Of a stretch of DNA of 6,155 nt, positions 1 through 6,089 are shown piece after piece. The translations under genes were made by a program, and so were the position numbers. Where the stretch lies: assembly GCA_021776885.1 (NCBI GenBank), contig JAJFFA010000273.1, positions 1-6,155 on the forward strand, in the 5' to 3' direction. Positions within the stretch are counted from its first letter, which is position 1. Each line of letters opens with the position of its first letter. This stretch comes from Planctomycetota bacterium (GTDB lineage: Bacteria; Planctomycetota; UBA1135; GCA-002686595). The notes under the pieces were generated by a model. The model was not told the origin of the DNA, did not search any database, and saw only the letters and a program-made list of their open reading frames with translations.

Positions 1-2
1 AC

Positions 3-1127
3 ACCCAGGCGCTCATCGCCAGCGACGCTCGGGCGCGGGTCTGCGTCCTCGCCGTGCATGGCGCCAGCCCGGGTGGGCTGCAGCTCGACTGGGTCAACGG
101 GCGGACCGGCGCGCTCCTGAACCGCGTGCAGCTGCCCGGCTCTTCCCTGCGCAAGCTCGAGATGTCGAAGGACGGCTCGAGTGTGGCCGTGGCCACGTCC
201 GAAGGGATCTGGATCCTCGACTCGCGGGGCCGCGTGCGGCACTTCGAGCCCACCCAGACGCCGGCCAGCGTGCTCGCGCTCTCGGGCAGCGGTCGCAGCC
301 TGGCCTTCGGAGGCGAGGGCGCGCTCGAGGTGCTGGTCGCGAGCGGTCCCGTCTGGGCGCACTCGACAGTCTTCCACGGTCAGCTGGGCGAGTATCCCGT
401 CGCGGCGGCCCTGTCGGACGACGGCGGAACCCTGGCCCTGGGCTGGTGGAACGTCGTCAGCGGTGTGGACATGCGTCTCGAGCTCTTCCGCGACGGCGTG
501 CGCGTCTTCCATCATCAACAGGGCGGTGTGGCTGGCGGGCTGCAGAATCGCCCGACGCTCGCGCGCGTCACGGGCGATGGGCGGCGTGCCGCTTTCGGCG
601 TCTGGGGCGCGGGCGATCTGGGCCCCGAAGCCCTGCTGGTCGACCGCGACCTGGGCCTGGCCCTGCTCGAGATCGACCTCCCGGGCAGTGTGCGCGGGCT
701 GGACCTGGACCAGACCGGCACCCGCATGGTCATCGCACACAAGTCGACCCATGCCAACCTGCCCGGCTCCACGGGGGAGGTGCGCCTGTACGAGACGGGC
801 GAGCGTGACCTCGACCTCCTGCTCGCCCCCAGGGTGGGGGGCCTGCTCTCCCTCGCCGCGCAACGGGCGGGGGCCAAGCGGGTCATCTTCCTGCTCGGGG
901 AGGCAGCCGGCGGCGGTTTTGGCGGCGGAGTGGGCCGCTTCCACCTCCTGCGCAACGGACTCAGCGTGTATCCGCGTCCCACGGATGCGAACGGCCGCGC
1001 ACAACTGGATCTGGCCATCCCCGCGGACCCGACTCTGTATGGATCTCGTTTCAGCGTTCGGGCGCTGTTCGGGGGTACTGCTGGTCTTACATCAGCGATT
1101 TACGCCGTGGATTCAGCGTTTCTGTAG
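3..1127 (+). CDS. Beta-propeller (WD40/YVTN-like) protein, 5' end outside the window
   Basis: The frame is open from the first bases, so the start probably lies upstream; a GTG at 54 is only an internal possibility. The 374 visible residues hold about five or six degenerate blades, each with an 'S.DG..lA.g' turn followed by a hydrophobic strand: MSKDGSSVAVAT, LSGSGRSLAFGG, LSDDGGTLALGW, VTGDGRRAAFGV and LDQTGTRMVIAH. This is the pattern of WD40/YVTN propellers that bind partners or ligands rather than catalyse. From about nt 960 a separate tail follows, with TDANGRAQLDLAIPADP and later FSVRALFGG. Such tails recur at the C-termini of large exported proteins in planctomycete-like genomes; that is recalled family knowledge, not a search result. 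No catalytic motif is visible. The gene ends 22 bases before a strong terminator and appears to be the last of its transcript. The specific function is unknown. The coding call is firm, the fold is likely, and the export is inferred. Confidence 0.75.
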   Translation, partial: TQALIASDARARVCVLAVHGASPGGLQLDWVNGRTGALLNRVQLPGSSLRKLEMSKDGSSVAVATSEGIWILDSRGRVRHFEPTQTPASVLALSGSGRSLAFGGEGALEVLVASGPVWAHSTVFHGQLGEYPVAAALSDDGGTLALGWWNVVSGVDMRLELFRDGVRVFHHQQGGVAGGLQNRPTLARVTGDGRRAAFGVWGAGDLGPEALLVDRDLGLALLEIDLPGSVRGLDLDQTGTRMVIAHKSTHANLPGSTGEVRLYETGERDLDLLLAPRVGGLLSLAAQRAGAKRVIFLLGEAAGGGFGGGVGRFHLLRNGLSVYPRPTDANGRAQLDLAIPADPTLYGSRFSVRALFGGTAGLTSAIYAVDSAFL

Positions 1128-1148
1128 CGATCGCTTGTCTCTGAACTC

Positions 1149-1187
1149 GGCCGGGCGGTCCCCACGGGGCCGTCCGGCCTCGTTTTT
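1149..1187 (+). terminator. Rho-independent terminator of the propeller gene
   Basis: A 14-bp stem pairs 1149-1162 with 1166-1179, with two G-T wobbles and a 3-base loop (CAC). It is followed after three bases by TTTTT at 1183-1187. The GC-rich stem plus T-run, 22 bases after the stop codon, is the classic intrinsic terminator form. It separates the propeller gene from the lipoprotein gene, so the latter needs its own promoter somewhere in about 1188-1310. I could not recognise a convincing -35/-10 pair there. Confidence 0.9.
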
Positions 1188-1310
1188 CATATCAGGATTC
1201 CTGCGCGTCTCTCCGATCCCTGCTCCTGCTCACCGCAGCAGTCCCTGGTAGTTCCCCTAGTGAATCGCCTCGTTCGCGGTCGGAGCCTCCTGAACATGTA
1301 CCCCACTCTC

Positions 1311-1316
1311 GAGGAG
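1311..1316 (+). promoter_or_regulatory. Ribosome binding site that fixes the lipoprotein start
   Basis: GAGGAG lies six bases before the ATG at 1323. This supports that ATG over the in-frame GTG at 1260. The GTG has no purine-rich stretch before it and would put 21 residues with charged and polar side chains (NRLVRGRS...) ahead of the signal peptide. Confidence 0.85.
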
Positions 1317-1322
1317 AGACTC

Positions 1323-1385
1323 ATGAAGACCAGCACTCCGTTCCTCGCGCTCACAGTGAGCGCTTCCCTCCTGTTCGCCGCCTGC
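1323..1385 (+). other. Lipoprotein signal peptide through the lipidated Cys21
   Basis: One Lys at residue 3 is followed by a hydrophobic stretch (PFLALTVSASLLFAA) and Cys21. The cleavage site before Cys21 reads FAA|C rather than the usual L-[AS]-[GA]|C. Polar Ser/Asp residues and then a glycine run follow, as is common just after the lipidated Cys of surface lipoproteins. If signal peptidase II did not act here, signal peptidase I could still cleave nearby at the Ala-Ala. Confidence 0.8.
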
Positions 1386-4300
1386 TCTTCGAGCAGCGAT
1401 GATGGGAACGGCGGTGGCGGCGGCGGCGGTGGCACGGCCCCGGCGATCGGCGGCTCTACACAGAACCGTAACGTCGATCCCACCGGCATGACCGTCGACG
1501 TCAGCATGTCCGAGCCCATCGACTCGGGCGCCGCGAACATGCCGGGCACCTGGACCGCCAGCTCCGGCAACGTGACCGCCGCTGCCCTGCAGCCCGACAC
1601 CACCACCGTGCGCCTGACCATGGACGCGGTGCAGATTCCGGGTACGGCCACCATCGGCACCGTCGCTCCGACGGCTTCCACCGGCAACGTGGCCTTTACG
1701 GCCATCCCGGACGTGGGCGACACCGTCACCATCAGCGACGGCACGACCGCGACGACCTTCGAGTTCACCGATGGCGCCGGCGCCGCCGGTAGCAACGTAG
1801 AGGTCGTTCGTGGCGCGGGCGTCACCGACACGATCAGCGCCTTCCGCACCGCGGTCAACGCCCAGTCCTTCGGGATGACCGCCGCCGATGGCGCCGGGGA
1901 CTCCGTCGACCTGACCAACCAGGGCTTCGGTGTCAGCGGTAACGTCGCGATCACCGAGGCCGACGGCGCCTCGAACCAGATGGCCGTCACCGGCATGACC
2001 GGCGGCGGCGGGCTCGAGGACCTCGACGGCGAGTTCATCGCCGGCGCCGTCAGCGGCGTGGCCATGACCTCGACCGATACGACTCAGCCTACGGCTAGCT
2101 CGATCGACGGCGAGACCATCGAGGGCTACGACAACGATCACGTGCGTGTGGTCTTCGACGACGACATGATCCAGTCCGAGGTCGAGAACCAGGCCAACTG
2201 GAACATCGAGTCGCCGATCGGCACCAGCTTCGACATGACCGGGGCGACGATCAGCTACGACTCGATGACCCGCACGGCGGACGTGCTCCTGGGCAACACT
2301 GTCCCGGGCACCGTGGCCAACGCCAATAACCTGCAGACCGGCAGCAGCCTGGCCGCGACCTTCAGCGGCATGCGTGACATCGGCGGCAACACCGTCATGG
2401 CCACCGTGATCGGCGTCAGCGCCGTCGAGGGCAGCAACGCCGGCGACGACGAGCCGCCGCGGATCCTGACGGCCGCCACGGACGAGGTCGGGACCATGGT
2501 CCAGATCCGCTTCAGCGAGCCGATGCAGGAGGCCGCCCACGGCGACCTGTACACCGCAGGCAACGACCCGGGCCCGCGCCTGCGTCTGGCCGACCTCGAC
2601 GGCACCCCCGCCGTGGCTTCCACGGGCTCGGCGACCTTCGCCTCCCAGCCCGCCGATGGCGACACGGTCACCATCAGCGACGGCATTCTGCCGGCGACCT
2701 TCGAGTTCGACAGCAACGGCATCTTCGTCCCGGCCAACACCCAGGTGACGATCGGTGGCAGCACGGACGCGACCGCCAGCGCCCTGGCCACCGCCGTCGA
2801 CGGCCACCCGGCCCTCGCGGTCAGCTCGACCGCCACGGGCTCGACGGCCGACTTCACCAACGACGCTGCGGGAGCGATGGGCAACGTCCTGATCACCTCG
2901 AGCAACCCGGCCGCCGTCGGCGTCAGCGGCATGGCCGGCGGTGCGGACGTCAGCCCCGCCGAGTTCCCGCCGCTGTCCGCCGGCTACGCGTGGCACGCGG
3001 ACGGCATGGGCGTGCAGCTCAACTACAGCCCCAGCGTTCCGTCGACCACCGACGACGCGATGGAGATCTACGGGGTCAGTGACCTCGCGGGCAACCAGGT
3101 CTTCGCGGCCCCGACCCAGGCCCTGGTCCTCGAGGACCTGACGGTGCCTTCCAGCAACGCGGCCGGCGCCAACACGACGGTGGTCTCCGGCGAGAGCAAC
3201 GACACGATCCAGTTCCAGTTCGGCAGTGCGATGAGCCCGGCCAACATGACCGTGCCGTCGAACTTCAGCGCGGGCGCGCTCGACCTCAGCCAGGCCGACT
3301 TCGCCTTCAACGGTACCGACACCGTCTCGATCACCCTGCGCGGGCAGATGAACAGCGACGCCCAGTTCGGGACCAACTACGACCTGACGGTGGTGGACAA
3401 CGCGGCGACGCCGATCACCACGATCCAGGGCGAGCCCCTGCCTGCCGACCTGATCGAGTCCGTCGCCGCGGGCGGCGACAACATCGGCGTGGCGTCCGCG
3501 ACCGCCTTCGTGGCTGCGGCTAGCTCGCCGAACGCGGCGGTGGTCGTCTTCTCCGAGGCCACCGAGCCCGTGGGCTCGATGACCCTCATCAACTACGCGA
3601 TCGGTGGGGCCAACCCGACGTCGATCGCTCAGTTGACTCCGCGTGCCTACGAGCTGACCTTCGCGGCCCAGCCCTCGGCCACGGACCTGCTGACGATCGA
3701 GACCGCGGCGGCCACCGACCGCGGTGGTTCGCCGGCCCTGGTCCAGATGTCGGTCGCCCTCGGGGCGGTCGACGCCAGCGCTCCGACGGCCACCACGAGC
3801 GCCACGACCGTGTCCGGCCGCGGCCGTGACACTCTCGTCGTCGACTTCGACGAGGCCATGGACATCCAGTCGGCCACCAACCCGGCCAACTACTCCGTGT
3901 CCGCGGACGCCAGTAGCGTCGACCTGACGGGTGCGACCTTCGAGTACGACAGCACCAGCCAGGCGACCACGATCACCCTGGGCGAGGTCTCCGATTTCCC
4001 CAACGGTGCGATGATCGCCGTGGTCATGACGGGCGTCAGCGACGTCTCGGGCAACAACCTGGCCGCCCAGCCGGCCGCCTCCGCCGCCAGTGGCGACGCC
4101 GTGGCCCCCGGCTTCCAGTCCTCCTTCGTGAACTACCAGGCCGACATGCTGGGCACCTCGGTCGACGTCCTCTTCGACGAAGATGTCGACCAGGCCTACG
4201 TCGAGACCCCCGGCAACTGGACCACCGACGGTCCGACCAACGTGGTCTCGGTCGCGCTCGTCGCCCCGCGCATCGCGCGGGTCAGCACCAACTCGCAGAT

Positions 4301-4388
4301 GCAGACCGCCGAGGTCCTGCAGCTGACGGCCCTGCCCGACCGTGCCGGAAACACCTCCGGCATGATCATGATCGACCCGGCCGAGTAG
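1323..4388 (+). CDS. Large outer-membrane-type lipoprotein with Ig-like (SbsA/Big_5) repeats
   Basis: The 1021-residue protein starts with a lipoprotein signal peptide: MKT, a hydrophobic core, then LLFAAC with Cys21 as the lipidation site. Ser at +2 favours the outer membrane. The lipobox is slightly atypical, with Phe at -3. A Ser4-Asp2-Gly linker and eight glycines (residues 30-37) follow. The rest is about seven Ig-like repeats, at roughly 39-251 (interrupted), 252-374, 375-604 (interrupted), 605-716, 717-816, 817-924 and 925-1021. Each has the Big_5/SbsA signature: a 'V.v.Fse.md' strand (MSEPID, FDDDM, FSEPM, FGSAM, FSEAT, FDEAMD, FDEDVD), often a '.NY/NW.v' strand, and a 'vsDlaGN' end (DIGGN, SDLAGN, SDVSGN, PDRAGN). 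Two ~110-residue copies of another module sit inside repeats 1 and 3. There are no catalytic motifs or C-terminal anchor, so a structural surface stalk or adhesive role is inferred. The gene is flanked by hairpins on both sides and appears monocistronic. Confidence 0.85.
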   Translation: MKTSTPFLALTVSASLLFAACSSSSDDGNGGGGGGGGTAPAIGGSTQNRNVDPTGMTVDVSMSEPIDSGAANMPGTWTASSGNVTAAALQPDTTTVRLTMDAVQIPGTATIGTVAPTASTGNVAFTAIPDVGDTVTISDGTTATTFEFTDGAGAAGSNVEVVRGAGVTDTISAFRTAVNAQSFGMTAADGAGDSVDLTNQGFGVSGNVAITEADGASNQMAVTGMTGGGGLEDLDGEFIAGAVSGVAMTSTDTTQPTASSIDGETIEGYDNDHVRVVFDDDMIQSEVENQANWNIESPIGTSFDMTGATISYDSMTRTADVLLGNTVPGTVANANNLQTGSSLAATFSGMRDIGGNTVMATVIGVSAVEGSNAGDDEPPRILTAATDEVGTMVQIRFSEPMQEAAHGDLYTAGNDPGPRLRLADLDGTPAVASTGSATFASQPADGDTVTISDGILPATFEFDSNGIFVPANTQVTIGGSTDATASALATAVDGHPALAVSSTATGSTADFTNDAAGAMGNVLITSSNPAAVGVSGMAGGADVSPAEFPPLSAGYAWHADGMGVQLNYSPSVPSTTDDAMEIYGVSDLAGNQVFAAPTQALVLEDLTVPSSNAAGANTTVVSGESNDTIQFQFGSAMSPANMTVPSNFSAGALDLSQADFAFNGTDTVSITLRGQMNSDAQFGTNYDLTVVDNAATPITTIQGEPLPADLIESVAAGGDNIGVASATAFVAAASSPNAAVVVFSEATEPVGSMTLINYAIGGANPTSIAQLTPRAYELTFAAQPSATDLLTIETAAATDRGGSPALVQMSVALGAVDASAPTATTSATTVSGRGRDTLVVDFDEAMDIQSATNPANYSVSADASSVDLTGATFEYDSTSQATTITLGEVSDFPNGAMIAVVMTGVSDVSGNNLAAQPAASAASGDAVAPGFQSSFVNYQADMLGTSVDVLFDEDVDQAYVETPGNWTTDGPTNVVSVALVAPRIARVSTNSQMQTAEVLQLTALPDRAGNTSGMIMIDPAE
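1674..2006 (+). repeat. Copy 1 of a ~110-residue module inside Ig repeat 1
   Basis: Residues 118-228 of the lipoprotein begin with ASTG, contain GDTVTISDG and TFEF, then an 'S.F.TAV' helix-like stretch, a 'DLTN....SGNVAIT' segment, and end with GMTGG. The module aligns nearly without gaps to residues 432-540, at about 40 % identity counted by eye. The best-conserved stretch is also visible in DNA: 24 bases from 1719 match the stretch from 2661 with one difference. Similar 'GDT.ti.dg...FeF ... a.ala.Ai' modules occur in phage tail, flagellin-like and adhesin proteins; that is general knowledge and I cannot name the family. Confidence 0.8.
2616..2942 (+). repeat. Copy 2 of the ~110-residue module inside Ig repeat 3
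   Basis: Residues 432-540 of the lipoprotein begin with ASTG, contain GDTVTISDG and ATFEF, then 'A.ALATAV', 'DFTN...AMGNVLIT' and a closing GMAGG. It matches copy 1 at both ends and along its length, with only about two residues difference in size. The flanking Ig sequence resumes afterwards with a 'GVQLNYSPSVPST' strand and VSDLAGN, so the module splits the Ig domain rather than standing between domains. Confidence 0.8.
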
Positions 4389-4401
4389 TCCCACGCCCGC
4401 T

Positions 4402-4424
4402 GCGCCGGGCCTGAGCCCGGACGC
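4402..4424 (+). other. Small GC-rich hairpin after the lipoprotein stop
   Basis: CCGGGC at 4405-4410 pairs with GCCCGG at 4415-4420 over a 4-base loop. The stem can be lengthened by three pairs (4402-4404 with 4422-4424) if A4421 bulges out. It starts 14 bases after the lipoprotein stop and has no T-run. It may protect or pause the transcript end together with the larger hairpin downstream, or it may be chance in GC-rich DNA. Confidence 0.4.
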
Positions 4425-4438
4425 ACCGAGTCCAGCCA

Positions 4439-4475
4439 GGAGCGCCCCTCTCCGCGACGCGGAGGGGGGCGCTCT
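4439..4475 (+). terminator. Large hairpin, probable terminator of the lipoprotein gene
   Basis: A 14-bp stem pairs 4442-4455 with 4459-4472 across a 3-base loop (GAC), with one T-G wobble. Up to three further pairs (4439-4441 with 4473-4475) extend it to 17 bp. It lies 50 bases after the lipoprotein stop. Only TGTGTT follows, not a true T-run, so termination may be leaky or factor-assisted. The 122 bases between the two genes hold this hairpin, the smaller one at 4402-4424, and nothing else I can identify. Confidence 0.65.
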
Positions 4476-4511
4476 GTGTTCCGGGGAGGCGTCCGCGCTA
4501 CGCTGTCCCGG

Positions 4512-5225
4512 ATGGAACGCGACATCTACGAGATCCGCATGGCCCACCCGGCCAAGAACGCCCTCGATGACGACCTGATCGCCTGGCTCGAGACCGAACT
4601 CGAGCGCGCGGGAGAGGCGCCGATCCTGCTCACGGGTAGCGACGGCGCCTTCAGCGCGGGCCTCAACCTGAAGCGCGTGGCCGAGATGGATGCCGCTGCC
4701 ATGCGCGGCTTCCTGGAGCGCCTGGACGCCATGCTGCGGCGCCTGTTCCTGCACCCTGCGCCGACCGTGGCCGCGGTCAACGGGCACGCGATCGCCGGGG
4801 GCTGCGTCCTGATGCTGGCCTGCGATGTGGCCCTGGTCGAGGCCGACCCGCGCCTGCGCATCGGCCTCAACGAGGTCGCCCTGGGCGCCTGCTTTCCGCC
4901 CGCGGTGCTGCGTCTGGTACGCCATCGTCTCGCGCCCCAGTGGCACGAGCGCGTGCTGCTCGGGGCCGGCCTGTTCGGGGCGGGCGAGGCCCTGACCCTG
5001 GGCCTGGCGACGCAGGTCGTCGAGGGGGTGGAGCCGGCGGCACGCGAACAGCTGGCGGCGCTGGCCGCCCATCCGGCGCGCACCTACGCCCTGACCAAGA
5101 AGGTGCTGCGCGGCAGCGTGCTCGACACGAGCGACGAGGACCGTCGACGCTTCCTGGAGGAAGAGGTGCCGCTGTGGACCTCGGACGAGGTGCGCGCGCG
5201 TATCGCCGCTGTGCTGGCGCGCTGA
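4512..5225 (+). CDS. Delta3,Delta2-enoyl-CoA isomerase-like crotonase-fold protein
   Basis: The 237-residue product carries the crotonase hallmarks: FSAGLNL at 47-53 (first oxyanion-hole segment) and NGHAIAGG...CD at 90-105 (second). In enoyl-CoA hydratases two glutamates act. Here the first is replaced by Val99 (GGCVL instead of GGCEL), while the second is kept as Glu121 in IGLNEVALG. That one-glutamate pattern, and the IGLNE...LG wording itself, match mitochondrial ECI1/DCI. That enzyme moves a 3-enoyl-CoA double bond to the 2-trans position so that unsaturated fatty acids can enter beta-oxidation. The start is ATG 4512, which matches the family's N-terminus. The nearest purine-rich stretch, GGGGAGG (4483-4489), is far upstream, so an in-frame GTG at 4476 remains possible. 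The stop overlaps the next gene's start. Isomerase is preferred over hydratase; the exact substrate is uncertain. Confidence 0.8.
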   Translation: MERDIYEIRMAHPAKNALDDDLIAWLETELERAGEAPILLTGSDGAFSAGLNLKRVAEMDAAAMRGFLERLDAMLRRLFLHPAPTVAAVNGHAIAGGCVLMLACDVALVEADPRLRIGLNEVALGACFPPAVLRLVRHRLAPQWHERVLLGAGLFGAGEALTLGLATQVVEGVEPAAREQLAALAAHPARTYALTKKVLRGSVLDTSDEDRRRFLEEEVPLWTSDEVRARIAAVLAR

Positions 5226-6085
5226 TGGGGGAGACGAGGCTCGCCCCCGTCGACCTGGCCGGCCTGGCCGTGGGCGGGATCTCCGTCGGCGGCGTCGAGA
5301 CCTGCATCGAGGTGCCGACCTGGAAGCTCGCGGTCGACATCGGCCGCTGCCCGCCCTCGGCGATCGGCCGTCCGACGGTGCTCTTCACCCACGCTCACAT
5401 GGACCACATGGGGGGCGTGGCGATGCACGCGGCCACGCGCTCCCTGCGTCACCAGTCTGCGCCGCGCTACGTCGTCCCGCGCGAGAACGAGGCCGCCTTC
5501 GGCGCCCTGTTCGACGCCTGGCGCGCCCTCGACGGCTCCGACCTGCCCTACACGGCGACGTTCCTCGGGCCGGGCGAGGAGATCGAGCTGTCGCCCGCGC
5601 TGGTCGCGCGTACCTTCCGCTCGCCGCACCGCGCGCCGTGCCAGGGCTACGCCTTCTACCAGGTGAAGCGCAAGCTCCTACCGCGCTACCGCGGGCTGCC
5701 CCAGGAGGAGATCGCGCGCCTGCGCAAGGTCCAGGGGCGCGAGGTGACGCGGCGCATCGAGAGCTGCGAGCTGGTCATCACCGGCGACACCCGCGCGGAC
5801 GTGCTCGAGCGCGTCGAGGCCGTCGGCACGGCGCGCCGTCTGGTGATGGAGGTCACCTTCCTCGACGACCGCATCTCGCCGGCCGAGGCCCAGAAGATGG
5901 GGCACACGCACCTGTACGACATCGCCGAGCGCGCGGAGCTGCTGCGCAACGAGGCGATCCTGTTCACGCACTTCTCGGCGCGCTACTCGGCGCGCGAGAT
6001 CATCCAGGCCCTCGACGAGCGCCTGCCCGCGGACCTGCGCGAGCGCGTGACGCCGCTCCTGACCGGCTGGGCCGCGGACGATTGA
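5225..6085 (+). CDS. Short plant-type RNase Z-like metallo-beta-lactamase-fold protein
   Basis: The 286-residue protein has the full zinc-ligand set of tRNase Z: HAHMDH at 56-61, His135 in SPHR, Asp188 in ITGDT, and His249 in THFSARY. It also has GHTH at 226-229, where RNase Z enzymes carry the catalytic-site histidine motif. The N-terminal GGISVGGVETCIEVP and DIGRCP (38-43), and later MEVTFLDD, closely resemble my recollection of Arabidopsis TRZ1/TRZ2 (about 280 residues). Such enzymes cut tRNA precursors just 3' of the discriminator base. A segment at about 148-178, rich in Arg and Lys, lies where the tRNA-binding arm is expected. ATG 5225 shares its A with the TGA of the isomerase, so translation is probably coupled; no separate ribosome binding site is seen. 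The frame is also open upstream, but that stretch overlaps the isomerase and lacks family similarity. Another MBL hydrolase activity cannot be excluded. Confidence 0.8.
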   Translation: MGETRLAPVDLAGLAVGGISVGGVETCIEVPTWKLAVDIGRCPPSAIGRPTVLFTHAHMDHMGGVAMHAATRSLRHQSAPRYVVPRENEAAFGALFDAWRALDGSDLPYTATFLGPGEEIELSPALVARTFRSPHRAPCQGYAFYQVKRKLLPRYRGLPQEEIARLRKVQGREVTRRIESCELVITGDTRADVLERVEAVGTARRLVMEVTFLDDRISPAEAQKMGHTHLYDIAERAELLRNEAILFTHFSARYSAREIIQALDERLPADLRERVTPLLTGWAADD

Positions 6086-6089
6086 ACCC

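Noticed and set aside
181..1251. Plus-strand open frame overlapping the propeller gene in another frame and running through the terminator
   Set aside because: The product is rich in Arg, Ser, Ala, Trp and Cys without any motif, and the frame crosses the intrinsic terminator at 1149-1187. It is a shadow of the propeller gene.
1188..1310. Promoter for the lipoprotein gene, including weak inverted repeat CTGCT/AGCAG near 1228-1243
   Set aside because: No convincing -35/-10 pair was found, and a 5-bp repeat is expected by chance. A promoter must lie here if the terminator works, but I cannot place it.
1260..1322. GTG at 1260 as the lipoprotein start
   Set aside because: It has no ribosome binding site and would bury the signal peptide behind 21 extra residues; ATG 1323 has GAGGAG at ideal spacing.
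1674..2942. The two module copies as a transposon or insertion sequence
   Set aside because: They are in-frame protein modules with matching domain ends but no terminal inverted repeats, target duplications or transposase.
1257..5072. A 1271-codon open frame on the minus strand, running antisense across the whole lipoprotein gene and most of the isomerase gene
   Set aside because: Its product is a low-complexity mix of Gly, Arg, His, Val and Asp with no recognisable domain, as expected when the reverse strand of GC-rich coding DNA avoids stop codons. The plus-strand genes have a signal peptide, domain motifs and family matches.
4940..5224. N-terminal extension of the RNase Z-like frame upstream of ATG 5225
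   Set aside because: It reads out of frame across the isomerase gene, giving an Arg/Gly/Ala-rich stretch with no similarity to RNase Z, whereas family similarity begins right after ATG 5225.
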